A stretch of 64,000 nt of DNA from Candidatus Omnitrophota bacterium. Its GTDB lineage: Bacteria; Omnitrophota; Gorgyraeia; Velamenicoccales; Velamenicoccaceae. The DNA is taken from the NCBI GenBank assembly GCA_003451585.1, contig DMEU01000004.1, forward strand, positions 96,245 through 160,244. The letters are read 5' to 3'. This document shows, in pieces, positions 17,718 to 26,957 of this stretch. Each line of letters begins with the position of its first letter. Position 1 is the stretch's first letter. A program made the translations under genes and the position numbers. The notes beneath the pieces were generated by a model that was not told where the DNA came from, did not search any database, and saw nothing but the letters and a program-made list of their open reading frames with translations.

Positions 17718-18620
17718 ATGAAATCTGGAATTGTTGCTATAATCGGGCGCGCTAATGTGGGTAAGTCGACGCTGCTTAATAATCTTGTCGGAGAGAAGGT
17801 CGCTATAGTCTCTCCTATACCGCAGACTACGCGTAACCAGATACGCGCTATTCTAAACGAAAAAAGGGGGCAGATCGTCTTTCTGGATACGCCGGGCATG
17901 CATGTTTCCAAACACGCCCTGGACCGCGCAATGATCTCTGCTATAAATGATTCCCTCTCCGGCGTAGATGTCGTCTTGCACCTTGTGGATGCGACTGAGC
18001 GTGTCGGCGAAGAGGAGCAGATGGTGATAGAGCGCCTGATGAGGGTGCGCGCGCCCATTATCCTGGGCCTAAATAAGATAGACCGCGGCACAGGGCATAT
18101 CCAGGACTACCTGGATGCGTGGCAGAGGAAGATAGGTGCTGATCTGAGCTCTGTGACAGGCCGCATAATGCCTATCCCGTTATCGGCATTGGCCGGTACT
18201 AACTTAGACAGGCTTTTGGATGAATTGTTCTCTCGCCTTCCAGAGGGCGAGGCCCTTTATCCGCCTGATATATTGACGGATTTTCCCAGGCAGCTGACGA
18301 TCCAGGATGTCATCCGTGAGAAACTGCTGTGTTATCTAAGGGAGGAGATACCTTTTTCCCTGGGCGTCTATGCAGAAGAAATAGCCGACAGGAGCGAAAA
18401 GCTGACATATGTTCGAGCCCTTATACTTGTAGAACGGGATTCGCAGAGGAAGATAGTTATAGGCAAAAAGGGAGAAGTGATGAAAAAGGCGGGTGAGGCG
18501 GCGCGCAAGGACCTCGAAAATATTTACGAAAAAAAATTCTATCTTGACCTTTGGGTAAAAGTTGAACAACATTGGAAAGAGGACACTGAGTTGCTTCGAA
18601 GAATGGGGTATATTAATTAA
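17718..18620 (+). CDS. era: GTPase Era
   Basis: A 300-residue ribosome-biogenesis GTPase of standard length. G1 is GRANVGKSTLLN, G2 lies in PIPQTTRNQIR, G3 is DTPG, G4 is LNKID, and the C-terminal KH domain carries the IVIGKKGEVMKKAGEAARKDLE RNA-binding loop. Era binds 16S rRNA and assists small-subunit maturation. The start sits nine bases after a weak GAGG. The following M20 peptidase begins 11 bases after its stop. Confidence 0.95.
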   Translation: MKSGIVAIIGRANVGKSTLLNNLVGEKVAIVSPIPQTTRNQIRAILNEKRGQIVFLDTPGMHVSKHALDRAMISAINDSLSGVDVVLHLVDATERVGEEEQMVIERLMRVRAPIILGLNKIDRGTGHIQDYLDAWQRKIGADLSSVTGRIMPIPLSALAGTNLDRLLDELFSRLPEGEALYPPDILTDFPRQLTIQDVIREKLLCYLREEIPFSLGVYAEEIADRSEKLTYVRALILVERDSQRKIVIGKKGEVMKKAGEAARKDLENIYEKKFYLDLWVKVEQHWKEDTELLRRMGYIN

Positions 18621-18631
18621 AATTATAAATC

Positions 18632-19789
18632 ATGATAAATAAAAAGCGGCTGATAAAATTGACGCAGGATGTGCTTAGGATAAATTCCGAGAATCCCCCT
18701 GGGAATGAGGCGGCTATAGCGCATTTTGTTGCGGGATATCTAAAGAGGATAGGGCTTGCGCCAAAGATCTATAGTTTTTCCCGCGATCGCGACAATGTCC
18801 TGGCTGTATTGCCGGCCAGGCACGCATGCAGCCGTAAAAGTCCGCGGTCCATTTTGATAACGCCTCACCTGGATACCGTACCTGCAGGCAGGGGCTGGAG
18901 GTTTGACCCTTTTGGAGGTGTATTGTCAGGCGGTAAGATCTATGGCCGCGGCGCATCCGATTGCAAGGGCAATCTGGCTGTCTGCCTGGAAGTCCTTTCC
19001 AGCCTCGTAGAAGATGGGGCGCGCCTGGAGGATGAGGTTATCTTTTTGGCTACCGCGGATGAGGAGACGGGTTCGGCAAAAGGCCTCATACCTTTTTTGG
19101 AAAAGCGTATCATCAGGCCGGCCTGCGCGCTGATATTGGATTCGGATGGTTTTGATATTATTGCTGCCCAAAAAGGCCTCATACATTTTAAAGTCAAGGT
19201 TACCGGCCGCCGGGCCCACGGGGCTTATCCTCAAAGAGGCATAAACGCGATAGACCGCGCCTGCCGGCTCATTGATATCTTAAAAAAAATGAAGTTCATC
19301 TATAAAAAACACAGGTTCTTAAAACCGCCTACTATTAATATAGGGATGATCCGCGGCGGAGATAAAGTCAATATTGTAGCTGACTGGTGCGAGTTTGAGG
19401 TTGACTTAAGATTTTTGCCCGGCATGGATGGAAGAAAGATATTGTTACAGATACGCCGTGCATTTGATTCTACCGGCTTTGCCGCCAAGATCGATGTAAA
19501 TGATATCCAGCAGCCTTATGAGATAGATGTGCGTCATCCTGTCATATGCGCTTTGAAGGCCGCGGCAGAGGGCATTGCACCTCGTTCCGAGATAAAAGGA
19601 AGCGAAGGGGCGACGGTCATTACTTTCTTTAAAAAGATGAATATACCGGCTGTTGCCACCGGTTACGGCGCGCGCGGGACCGCGCACGCAACGGATGAAT
19701 ATGCGCGCATCTCTGACCTCTATCGCGGGGCCAGGGTGCTCGAGCGGTTCTTAAAGATATTTGCCGGCGTTCATATTGAAAGCTGTTGA
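18632..19789 (+). CDS. M20-family zinc peptidase/deacylase
   Basis: A 385-residue ArgE/DapE/carboxypeptidase-G2-type metallohydrolase. The metal-site motifs are complete: PHLDTVPAG (His-x-Asp), GRGASDCKG (bridging Asp), the catalytic DEETGS pair, LDSDG, and the C-terminal GTAHATDEY His. The dimerisation domain with RRAHGAYPQ lies between. The family cleaves amides such as N-acetylornithine, N-succinyl-diaminopimelate or dipeptides. No neighbouring arginine or lysine genes decide the substrate, so no gene symbol is given. Confidence 0.88.
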   Translation: MINKKRLIKLTQDVLRINSENPPGNEAAIAHFVAGYLKRIGLAPKIYSFSRDRDNVLAVLPARHACSRKSPRSILITPHLDTVPAGRGWRFDPFGGVLSGGKIYGRGASDCKGNLAVCLEVLSSLVEDGARLEDEVIFLATADEETGSAKGLIPFLEKRIIRPACALILDSDGFDIIAAQKGLIHFKVKVTGRRAHGAYPQRGINAIDRACRLIDILKKMKFIYKKHRFLKPPTINIGMIRGGDKVNIVADWCEFEVDLRFLPGMDGRKILLQIRRAFDSTGFAAKIDVNDIQQPYEIDVRHPVICALKAAAEGIAPRSEIKGSEGATVITFFKKMNIPAVATGYGARGTAHATDEYARISDLYRGARVLERFLKIFAGVHIESC

Positions 19790-19814
19790 AGAATTTATCG
19801 AAAGAGTATAGAAT
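19786..19814 (+). promoter_or_regulatory. Promoter for a possibly leaderless PAC2 gene
   Basis: TTGAAG (19786-19791) and TAGAAT (19809-19814) are spaced 17 bases apart. The -10 box ends eight bases before the ATG at 19823 and no Shine-Dalgarno sequence is present. Transcription would begin at or next to the start codon. Confidence 0.5.
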
Positions 19815-19822
19815 AATTTACC

Positions 19823-20797
19823 ATGAAATCCATACAGATAAAAAGAAGGCCGCGTTTAAAGGACCCTGTGATGATAGCCGCCTGGCCAGGCATGGGTGAT
19901 GTGGCCTTGAAGGCCGCACTTTATTTAAAAGATAAACTAGGGGCCGTGGAGTTCGCGGAGATATCCTCCGAAGAGTATTTTCATCCGTCCGGCGTCTGGA
20001 TAGACAACAGCATTATCAGCGTTCCGCAGCATCCGACAGGCAAGTTCTATTTTTATAAAAATACCGCCGGCAGCCGGGATATCATAATTTTCATCAGCGA
20101 CGCCCAGCCTTTTATCGATAAGGGATATGAGTATGCCAGGGAGATCGTGGACCTTGCCTTGAGCTTTAAAGTAAAGATCATCTATACTTTTGCCGCCATG
20201 CCATTGCCTATCGAGCACACGCAGATGCCCCAGGTCTATGCTGCGGCAACAAAAAAAGAGATACTTGATACGTTCTCCAAGATGGACTTAAAGCTTATGC
20301 CTACAGGTCAGATCAGCGGCTTAAACGGCCTGGTTTTAGGTGTCGCCAAAGATCACGGCATTGAAGGCGTATGCCTTTTAGGTGAGATATCTCTTTATAC
20401 TATCCAGATAGAAAATCCGTTGGCATCGATCGCCGTCCTTTCCATTATCGCCAAGATATTGGATATCAACCTTGACCTTAGCGACCTGCAGAAGTATGCC
20501 GACCAGATCAACCGCGAGATAGAGCATTTGATAGAGTACCTCAAAAATCCTCCGGAAGAACAGGAAGAAAGGCCTATCGATCAGAGCGAGATCGATATCC
20601 TCAAGAAGGGGCTGGCGGACCTGTCGAGCCTGCCTGATTCCGCAAAGATGAGGATAGAAGAGCTTTTCAGGCTTGCCAAAAAAGACCTGTCGAGAGCGAT
20701 AGAGCTCAAAAGAGAACTGGATAAGTGGAATATATACGAACAATACGAAGATAGTTTTCTGGACTTATTCAAAAAGCCTCCCAAAAAAAACAATTAA
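19823..20797 (+). CDS. PAC2-family protein
   Basis: A 324-residue protein of the PAC2 (proteasome assembly chaperone 2-like) family, which in bacteria is of unknown function. The WPGMGDVALKAALYL motif near residue 21, YFHPSGVWID, and the central PIEHTQMPQVYAAAT and GQISGLNGLVLGVA blocks match. The last 90 residues form a charged helical tail with DLSSLPDSAKMRIEELFRLAKK repeats of coiled-coil character. The stop codon forms the base of the hairpin at 20796-20830. Confidence 0.8.
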   Translation: MKSIQIKRRPRLKDPVMIAAWPGMGDVALKAALYLKDKLGAVEFAEISSEEYFHPSGVWIDNSIISVPQHPTGKFYFYKNTAGSRDIIIFISDAQPFIDKGYEYAREIVDLALSFKVKIIYTFAAMPLPIEHTQMPQVYAAATKKEILDTFSKMDLKLMPTGQISGLNGLVLGVAKDHGIEGVCLLGEISLYTIQIENPLASIAVLSIIAKILDINLDLSDLQKYADQINREIEHLIEYLKNPPEEQEERPIDQSEIDILKKGLADLSSLPDSAKMRIEELFRLAKKDLSRAIELKRELDKWNIYEQYEDSFLDLFKKPPKKNN

Positions 20798-20851
20798 ATG
20801 TGGCCCTCGAATTAAGAATATGCCACATTTACCCTGAGCGCAGCGAAGGGT
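20796..20851 (+). terminator. Double hairpin after the PAC2 gene
   Basis: AAATGTGGC (20796-20804) is an exact reverse complement of GCCACATTT (20822-20830), a nine-base stem starting in the stop codon. A second small hairpin, ACCCT...AGGGT, lies at 20831-20851 and resembles a widespread CCCTGAGC...AAGGG repeat. No long T-run follows, so these may be intergenic repeats and not efficient terminators. Confidence 0.45.
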
Positions 20852-20863
20852 CTTTGAAACCTT

Positions 20864-21616
20864 ATGCCCGAGATTATTCTAAAGACGAGGGGATTGACCA
20901 AGTGTTATTATAGCCGGTCCCTGTTTTCCACACAGAAAGTAACGGCGGTCGACAGCCTTGACTTAGACGTCGAGCGCGGAGAGATATTCGCGTTCTTAGG
21001 GCCGAACGGGGCCGGCAAGACCACGACCCTTAGCATGGCTATAGGCATAACCGAACCTACCGCGGGCGAGATCGAGATATTCGGCCGGCCGTTTTGTGCC
21101 GGTGATATCGAGCCGTTGAAGAGGATCGGCTATTGCCCTGAGACCACTTCCCTGCCGGGTTATTTCACTGTTGTCGAGTTGTTGGATTTCTACGCGCAGA
21201 TCTTCGATATACCCGGCAATATAAAGCGCCAGCGCATAGGAAGTTTATTGGAGATGGTCGGGTTGTATAAAGAGAGGAATGTTCTTTTACAGAATCTTTC
21301 TATAGGGCAGCTGAGGCTTGTAGATTTTATGCAGGCATTGATCAATGACCCTGACCTGATCTTACTTGATGAGCCAACGGTCTATTTGGACCCGGTCATT
21401 ATGGAACGCTTCAGGGGCATCCTGCAACACCTTCGCGCCGACGGCAAGACCATCGTCATATCTTCGCATATGTTGCCTGAGATCGAGCGTCTTTCCGACC
21501 GTCTGGCCATCATAGACAAAGGCAGGCTTTTAAAAGTCGGCGCAAAAAAGGAATTTTTACACGGTTTAAGGCTTGAAGATGAGTTTTTGAGGATCGTCAA
21601 AGAGGCCCATGAGTAA
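20864..21616 (+). CDS. ABC transporter ATP-binding protein
   Basis: A 250-residue ABC ATPase. Walker A is GPNGAGKTT near residue 47, the Q-loop region reads RIGYCPETTSLPGYFTV, the signature is LSIGQLRLVDF, and Walker B is DLILLDEPTVYLDP, followed by the H-loop in VISSHMLPE. It belongs to the ABC-2 type exporter or Nat/gliding group by similarity of motifs. It overlaps its permease gene by eight bases. The substrate is unknown. Confidence 0.92.
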   Translation: MPEIILKTRGLTKCYYSRSLFSTQKVTAVDSLDLDVERGEIFAFLGPNGAGKTTTLSMAIGITEPTAGEIEIFGRPFCAGDIEPLKRIGYCPETTSLPGYFTVVELLDFYAQIFDIPGNIKRQRIGSLLEMVGLYKERNVLLQNLSIGQLRLVDFMQALINDPDLILLDEPTVYLDPVIMERFRGILQHLRADGKTIVISSHMLPEIERLSDRLAIIDKGRLLKVGAKKEFLHGLRLEDEFLRIVKEAHE

Positions 21617-22418
21617 TCTATTCAAAAAGTTTCGCGGCATTGTTCTCATATCCAGGGACGTCTGCCGCTCTGCGTTGCGCGAAAGGATGATGTATGGCTT
21701 TCTCCTTTTGGCATTTCTGTTCATTTTGATGGCCAATGTGCCTTTTGCCGTAAATGACCCCAAGGCATTCGACGGCCAGCCTCCGGCTGTCTCAGCTGTC
21801 CAGATAGGTTTTGTCTCGATAAATATCTTTATGGTCCTTATTACGGTATTCGTCTCTTTGAGCACACTACAGAATTTTCTGGATCGTCAAAGGCTGGTGC
21901 TGTTGTTGTCAAAACCACTGTCCCGCTGGCAGATCATAGAGGGTGTCATGCTGGGATTGTTTGAGACCGTATTTCTGAACTGGTGCCTGATGACCGCCGG
22001 TGTCTGGCTCGTCATATTGTCTCAGACTCGCGAACTGGCCTTTTATGTCTGGAGCGGGATGAGCGTCACGGCTCTGATGAGCCTCTTGTATGTGAGCCTT
22101 GTAGTATTTTTTTATATCATCATCCCTAATTCGGCGGCTGGGGTGTTGACGATATTTTTGCTCATCGCAGGCCTGGGCGTACCTTTTGCGCAGGAACTTT
22201 TTGATTCTACGCGCTATCCGCACCTTGTTTCCTCATTGCTGCGTACAGGGCTTAATGTTTTGCCGAAGGTCAACGACCTTTGGGGGATATCCATGACAGA
22301 ACTCGGATTATTCGGTTTGAAGATACAGGCCGGGTTTGTTATACTTCATACTATAGCGCTCATTGCGGTGCTGAATGCCGTCGTGTGCTTTAAATTCAGG
22401 CGTTTTCGCAGGGCTTGA
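21609..22418 (+). CDS. ABC-2 type permease
   Basis: A 269-residue integral membrane protein with about six hydrophobic helices, for example near residues 27-47, 60-85, 108-132 and 140-190. The start overlaps the ATPase gene by eight bases, as is usual for ABC-2 export pairs. No accessory binding protein or substrate-defining neighbour is present. It probably exports a lipid, glycan or drug-like compound, or it may serve in membrane assembly. Confidence 0.82.
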   Translation: MSNLFKKFRGIVLISRDVCRSALRERMMYGFLLLAFLFILMANVPFAVNDPKAFDGQPPAVSAVQIGFVSINIFMVLITVFVSLSTLQNFLDRQRLVLLLSKPLSRWQIIEGVMLGLFETVFLNWCLMTAGVWLVILSQTRELAFYVWSGMSVTALMSLLYVSLVVFFYIIIPNSAAGVLTIFLLIAGLGVPFAQELFDSTRYPHLVSSLLRTGLNVLPKVNDLWGISMTELGLFGLKIQAGFVILHTIALIAVLNAVVCFKFRRFRRA

Positions 22419-22471
22419 CATGTTTCTACGGAAAAAATTATTTTTTTTACGTTTTTTAAGGTGAATAAATC

Positions 22472-22500
22472 TTGACAATAAAAAAAATTTGTGATAATTT
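22472..22500 (+). promoter_or_regulatory. Sigma70 promoter of the ATP-grasp/kamA operon
   Basis: A perfect TTGACA at 22472-22477 and TAATTT at 22495-22500 are 17 bases apart. A GATAAT (22493-22498) preceded by a TG gives an overlapping extended -10 alternative. It begins a leader of about 160 bases before the ATG at 22670. Confidence 0.6.
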
Positions 22501-22574
22501 TTTCATAGAAGCAGTATAAAGATACACCATAGAGATTTTAAACGGAGAATAAAATCAAAAAAGAAACGAAGCAG

Positions 22575-22607
22575 AGGGACTCTAAGAAACTAGGGTCTCT
22601 TTTTTTT
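22575..22607 (+). terminator. Terminator or attenuator in the ATP-grasp/kamA leader
   Basis: AGGGACTC (22575-22582) pairs with GGGTCTCT (22593-22600), including two G-U pairs, and runs directly into eight Ts. It lies about 70 bases downstream of the promoter and 62 bases before the first gene, inside the presumed leader. Two more hairpins (GTCCGC/GCGGAC and CCCGC/GCGGG) follow. It may be an attenuator or the end of a small RNA. No known riboswitch was recognised. Confidence 0.55.
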
Positions 22608-22669
22608 GTCCGCAGTAGGCGGACAACCCGCCATGTTCTGTGCGGGCATAAGGGTTTTCGGGTTTATTT

Positions 22670-23671
22670 ATGAAGGTTGGTTTTACATACGATCTAAAGA
22701 CAGATTACAAGTCGCAGGACGGTTTTCCGCAGGATGCCTTGGCGGAATTTGATGTTGAAGAGACCGTAGCGGAGGTGGAGGCTGCCATAAAAAGCGGCGG
22801 ACATGAGGTAGTGCGCATAGGGCATGTCCGTAATCTGCTGGGGTGTCTGCCGCGTATCGGCGTAGACATAGTTTTTAATCTCTGCGAAGGTATGGGTAAC
22901 CGTAATAGGGAGTCAGAGGTTCCGGTTATCCTGGATATATACCGTATCCCTTATGTCGGCTCAGACGGGCTTACTTTAGGGTTGACGCTCGATAAGGTAA
23001 TGGCTAAAAAGGCGTTTATAGCGGATAACGTGCTTACTCCTAAATATTTTGTAGCCGATGGTTCTTTTTCCGCCTCAGGCGGCATAAAAGAGGATCTTTG
23101 CGGTATGGCGTTCCCGATGATAGTCAAGCCGCGGAGTGAGGGGTCGTCAAAGGGTATATCGGAAGAATCTGTTGTCAGGGACAACGAGGCGCTTGTGTCC
23201 CAGGTCCGGGAAGTCGTGCGTCAGTACGGGCAGCCTGCCCTTGTTGAGGAGTTCATCACAGGCCAGGAATTTACCGTGCTTGTCATAGGCAACGGCCAGC
23301 CCGAGGCCTTGGCGCCGGTGCACATAGGGATATTGGGGAAGCTGGAAGTCGATGACCTTATCTATACTTCTAGGCGGGTAAGCAATACGGAGATAGGATA
23401 TGTCTGTCCGGCAAAGATATCGGATGCGCTGGATAAAAAGTTGCGCCAGGCCGCGGTAGCGGCGTATAAATGCGTGGATTGCCGTGATTTCGGCCGTGTC
23501 GATTTTCGCGTGGATAAACAGGGCAGGCCATATGTGCTTGAGATCAACCCTTTGCCTTCATTGTCTACTGAGGATGTTTTCCCTCTCGTGGCAAAGGCGG
23601 AAGGGTCAACATACAATAAACTTATTTTAAAGGTCCTGGATATCGCGATAAAAAGATGCGGTTTAAACTAA
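22670..23671 (+). CDS. D-Ala-D-Ala ligase-like ATP-grasp enzyme
   Basis: A 333-residue ATP-grasp ligase resembling Ddl. Key pieces are FNLCEGMGNRNRESEVP near residue 69 (standing in for the Ddl GxxGEDG loop), PYVGSDGLTLGLTLDK, the nucleotide-binding IVKPRSEGSSKGI, VEEFITGQEFTV, and the metal-binding FGRVDFR...EINPLPSL. The loop differences suggest it may not be a true D-alanine ligase. It is followed by a lysine 2,3-aminomutase whose ribosome binding site overlaps its stop, so an amino-acid or beta-amino-acid ligation role is plausible. That last point is inference. Confidence 0.8.
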   Translation: MKVGFTYDLKTDYKSQDGFPQDALAEFDVEETVAEVEAAIKSGGHEVVRIGHVRNLLGCLPRIGVDIVFNLCEGMGNRNRESEVPVILDIYRIPYVGSDGLTLGLTLDKVMAKKAFIADNVLTPKYFVADGSFSASGGIKEDLCGMAFPMIVKPRSEGSSKGISEESVVRDNEALVSQVREVVRQYGQPALVEEFITGQEFTVLVIGNGQPEALAPVHIGILGKLEVDDLIYTSRRVSNTEIGYVCPAKISDALDKKLRQAAVAAYKCVDCRDFGRVDFRVDKQGRPYVLEINPLPSLSTEDVFPLVAKAEGSTYNKLILKVLDIAIKRCGLN

Positions 23672-23681
23672 GGAGGGCCAA

Positions 23682-24854
23682 CTGTCAAACCAATCGGTAG
23701 AGTTACTGCAGTCCCCGCTTCAGACAGCTACGCGGCGCGCATCCATAGGTGATTTTCGTAAGGTCGCTTTGTGGAAAGATGTCGATGAAGAAACCTGGGA
23801 AGATTGGCATTGGCAGTTAAAGAACCGTATCCATACACTGGATACGATCTCCAAGATACTGGTATTAACGCCTCAGGAAGAAGAGGGGATAAAAAAATCC
23901 AACGGCCGCCTGTCAATGGCCATTACTCCATATTGGCTTACGCTCATGGATCCTAATGACCCTGAGTGTCCTATCCGAAGACAGGCCATACCTTTAGCCG
24001 AAGAGTTCCATTTTAATAATAACGAATTCGTGGACCCTTGCGCTGAGGACAGGGATGCCCCTGTCAACGGCCTGGTGCATCGCTATCCGGACAGGGTGTT
24101 GCTGTTGGCGACAGATCAGTGTGCTATGTATTGCCGTCATTGTACACGCCGCCGTCTCGTAGGGGAAAAACAGGTCCACTCGCTTAATTCCAAGACAATA
24201 GACAGCGCGGTGGATTACATCAAGTCCAATAAAAAGATACGGGACGTCCTTATTTCCGGCGGCGACCCTTTGATGCTGGAGGATGACGAGCTGGAGGCTA
24301 TTTTAAAGAAGGTCTCCGACATACCGCATGTTGAATTTTTGCGTATAGGCACGCGTGTGCCGGTCACCTTGCCGCACCGCGTTACACCTGCTTTGGTAGC
24401 CATGCTGAAAAAATATGCCCCGTTATGGGTTAGCATCCACTTCAATCATCCCAAGGAGGTGTCTAAGAGGTGCAAGCTGGCATGCGATATGCTGGCCGAT
24501 AGCGGTATCCCTCTCGGCAGCCAGACGGTCCTTCTTAAAGGCATCAATGATAAGCCGTACATCATGAGAAAGCTTATGCACGAGCTTTTAAAGGTCAGGG
24601 TCCGGCCGTATTATATTTATCAGTGTGACCCCGTCCGCGGCACGGCGCATTTTCGTACGCCTGTGGCGGTAGGCATCAATATCATCGAGAAGCTCAGGGG
24701 TTTTACTTCCGGATATGCCGTGCCCACCTATGTTGTAGATGCCCCGGGCGGAGGTGGCAAAATACCCGTAGGCCCTAATTACCTCATCTCCCAGGATAAA
24801 GGCAAGCACGTCCTGCGGAACTACAAAGGTAAGATATATACTTACGTAGAGTAG
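23682..24854 (+). CDS. kamA: Lysine 2,3-aminomutase family radical-SAM enzyme
   Basis: About 390 residues. It interconverts L-alpha-lysine and L-beta-lysine using SAM, a 4Fe-4S cluster and PLP. The cluster motif is CAMYCRHCTRRR, the PLP lysine is in APGGGGKIPVGPNY, and the family blocks LISGGDPLML, RIGTRVPVTLPHRVTP and HFNHPKE are present. The N-terminal WKDVDEETWEDWHWQ motif is typical of KamA. The frame is open upstream of the TTG at 23769, and a perfect AAGGAGGG at 23670-23677 points to a CTG start at 23682; the TTG is the alternative. It is likely co-transcribed with the preceding ATP-grasp gene. Confidence 0.9.
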   Translation: MSNQSVELLQSPLQTATRRASIGDFRKVALWKDVDEETWEDWHWQLKNRIHTLDTISKILVLTPQEEEGIKKSNGRLSMAITPYWLTLMDPNDPECPIRRQAIPLAEEFHFNNNEFVDPCAEDRDAPVNGLVHRYPDRVLLLATDQCAMYCRHCTRRRLVGEKQVHSLNSKTIDSAVDYIKSNKKIRDVLISGGDPLMLEDDELEAILKKVSDIPHVEFLRIGTRVPVTLPHRVTPALVAMLKKYAPLWVSIHFNHPKEVSKRCKLACDMLADSGIPLGSQTVLLKGINDKPYIMRKLMHELLKVRVRPYYIYQCDPVRGTAHFRTPVAVGINIIEKLRGFTSGYAVPTYVVDAPGGGGKIPVGPNYLISQDKGKHVLRNYKGKIYTYVE

Positions 24855-24883
24855 GCGCGCTCACGCAAAAGCCATTCCTTCCC

Positions 24884-24912
24884 TTGACGCCCTATCCATC
24901 CTCATTTATAAT
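24884..24912 (+). promoter_or_regulatory. Strong sigma70 promoter for the EF-G-like gene
   Basis: TTGACG at 24884-24889 and a perfect TATAAT at 24907-24912 are separated by 17 bases. The start codon is 82 bases downstream and is preceded by AAGGAG. This is among the best promoter matches in the window. Confidence 0.7.
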
Positions 24913-24993
24913 CAACTAATCGAGTTAAAAGAAAGCCGGCCCGCCTTTAAAGAGAAGTTGTTTCTCATTTAATCTTTTTAACTAAGGAGATGA

Positions 24994-26955
24994 ATGATGG
25001 ATAATTTCAAACCCGAAGCCAAGAGGAGCGTGGTTTTAGTCTCACATGCCCATGCAGGAAAGACCTCGGTTGCAGAGGCGATGCTGTTTGCCGCAGGGGC
25101 CGTAACACGCAAAGGGACGGTCGCAGAAGGAAATACCGTCAGCGACTACAACCCGGATGAGATACTTCGCAAAAACTCGATAAATTCAAGTGCGTTGAAT
25201 CTCACCTGGAGAGGGCATTTCATACAGATAATAGACACGCCGGGCTATGCTGATTTTGCCGCAGATATGATCAGCGGCCTGCGCGCCGCAGACAGCGCTA
25301 TTGTCATCATTGACGCGGCCGGAGGCATAGAGGTAGGCACACAGCGCGTCTGGGATATGTGTGATGAGCTGGGCCTGCCGCGCCTGGTATTTATAAACAA
25401 GACAGATAAGGAGAACGGCCACGCCGATAATGTGGTAAAAGAGATCCAGGAGAGGTTTTCAAAGAGCGCCTGTGTCATAGAGACGCCGTTCTCCGCCCAG
25501 CTAATAGAGGTTATCGCCGAAAGTGACGACGCGCTCCTTGAAAAATATCTGGAAGGCAAAGAGATAAAAGATGAGGAGCTTCACAAGGCCTTAAAAAACG
25601 CGGTCGAACAGGGGAGGATCTTCCCTGTTATCTTTGGTTCAGCTTTGACAGGGGCCGGGGTAAAGGAGCTTTTAGACGGCATTGTGGATGACCTGCCTTC
25701 GCCGGAGGAGCGCAGGCCTGTCCAGGCGTGCGATCCAAATTCAAAAGAAAAAAAAGAGGTAAAATTAAGCGAAGATGCGCCGTTCTCAGCACTGGTATTT
25801 AAATCTGTATTCGACCCGTTTGTAGGCCAATTGACGCTGATGAGGATATTTTCCGGCAAGATAATGTCAAACACCGGATTTTATAATGTCACAAGAGGTG
25901 CCAAAGAGAGGATAGGTCAGCTCATGGTCCTTCAGGGCAAGGAACAGCGGCCTGTTGCTTCGGCCTCTTGCGGTGATATCGTGGCTGTGGCCAAATTAAA
26001 AGAGACACATTTAGGCGATTGCCTTGCCGACGAGAAATACCTTATCTTTTTTGACCCTTTCATATTCCCGGAGCCAGTCTATTCGTCATCGGTCAAACCG
26101 AAGACAAGGGCGGATGAGGAGAAGATCTCCGAGGCATTGAGCAAGTTATGCGCGAGTGACCCTACTTTCAAGATATCGCGCGACCCTCAGACAAAAGAGA
26201 TGGTCATATCGGGTATGGGCGACCAGCATGTAGATGTAATGGTCAAGCGCCTCAAGGACAGGTTTCACGTAGAGGTGGAGATAGGAACGCCAAAAATACC
26301 GTACAAGGAGACCATTAAAAAGCCGGCCCGTGCACAAGGCAAGCACAAGAAGCAGTCCGGTGGGCGCGGCCAGTACGGCGACGTCTGGCTGGAATTAGAG
26401 CCTTTGGACCGCAGCCGGGCCTTTGAGTTTGTGGATAAGATAGTAGGAGGCGCTATCCCGCGCAACTTCATCCCTTCTGTGGAAAAAGGCGTCAAGAATG
26501 CGATGGACCAGGGCGTAGTTACTAATTTTCCCATGGTCGATGTCAGGGCTACGGTTTATGACGGGTCTTATCACGATGTAGACTCTTCGGACATAGCATT
26601 TCAAATAGCCGGAGCCTTGGCTTTTCGAAAGGCGGCGATGGAGGCGGTGCCGGTCCTGCTTGAGCCGATCATGGATGTGGAGATAACTGTCCCGGAAGAC
26701 TGTATGGGCGCTATCCCGGCGGACCTTAACTCCCGCAGGGGGCGCGTCTTGGGTGTTGAGGCGCGCTCGAAAAATCAGACCATAAAGGCCAAGGTGCCTT
26801 TGTCTGAGGTGTACAGGTATGCTACGGACTTAAGGTCAATGACCGGAGGCCGCGGCAGCTACGTAATGCGCTTTTCTCATTATGAAGAGGTCCCTGTTAA
26901 GATAGCACAGGGTATAATCGCGCAAAACCCAAAACACAAGCAACAAGAGGAGTAA
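24994..26955 (+). CDS. Elongation factor G-like GTPase
   Basis: A 653-residue translational GTPase, about 40 residues shorter than canonical EF-G. The P-loop is SHAHAGKTS, G3 is DTPGYADF and G4 is INKTDKE; domains II-V follow, with the C-terminal GRGQYGDVWLELEP and SRRGRVLGVEAR blocks. The G3 motif has Tyr where canonical EF-G has the catalytic His. That is usual for the EF-G-like paralog subfamily, so this is probably not the main translocase. It has its own strong promoter. The YchF-like gene follows after two bases. Confidence 0.87.
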   Translation: MMDNFKPEAKRSVVLVSHAHAGKTSVAEAMLFAAGAVTRKGTVAEGNTVSDYNPDEILRKNSINSSALNLTWRGHFIQIIDTPGYADFAADMISGLRAADSAIVIIDAAGGIEVGTQRVWDMCDELGLPRLVFINKTDKENGHADNVVKEIQERFSKSACVIETPFSAQLIEVIAESDDALLEKYLEGKEIKDEELHKALKNAVEQGRIFPVIFGSALTGAGVKELLDGIVDDLPSPEERRPVQACDPNSKEKKEVKLSEDAPFSALVFKSVFDPFVGQLTLMRIFSGKIMSNTGFYNVTRGAKERIGQLMVLQGKEQRPVASASCGDIVAVAKLKETHLGDCLADEKYLIFFDPFIFPEPVYSSSVKPKTRADEEKISEALSKLCASDPTFKISRDPQTKEMVISGMGDQHVDVMVKRLKDRFHVEVEIGTPKIPYKETIKKPARAQGKHKKQSGGRGQYGDVWLELEPLDRSRAFEFVDKIVGGAIPRNFIPSVEKGVKNAMDQGVVTNFPMVDVRATVYDGSYHDVDSSDIAFQIAGALAFRKAAMEAVPVLLEPIMDVEITVPEDCMGAIPADLNSRRGRVLGVEARSKNQTIKAKVPLSEVYRYATDLRSMTGGRGSYVMRFSHYEEVPVKIAQGIIAQNPKHKQQEE

Positions 26956-26957
26956 TA

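Noticed and set aside
22505..22669. Lysine riboswitch before the kamA operon
   Set aside because: The leader is too short for the lysine aptamer and no aptamer core was recognised; only an attenuator-like hairpin is supported.
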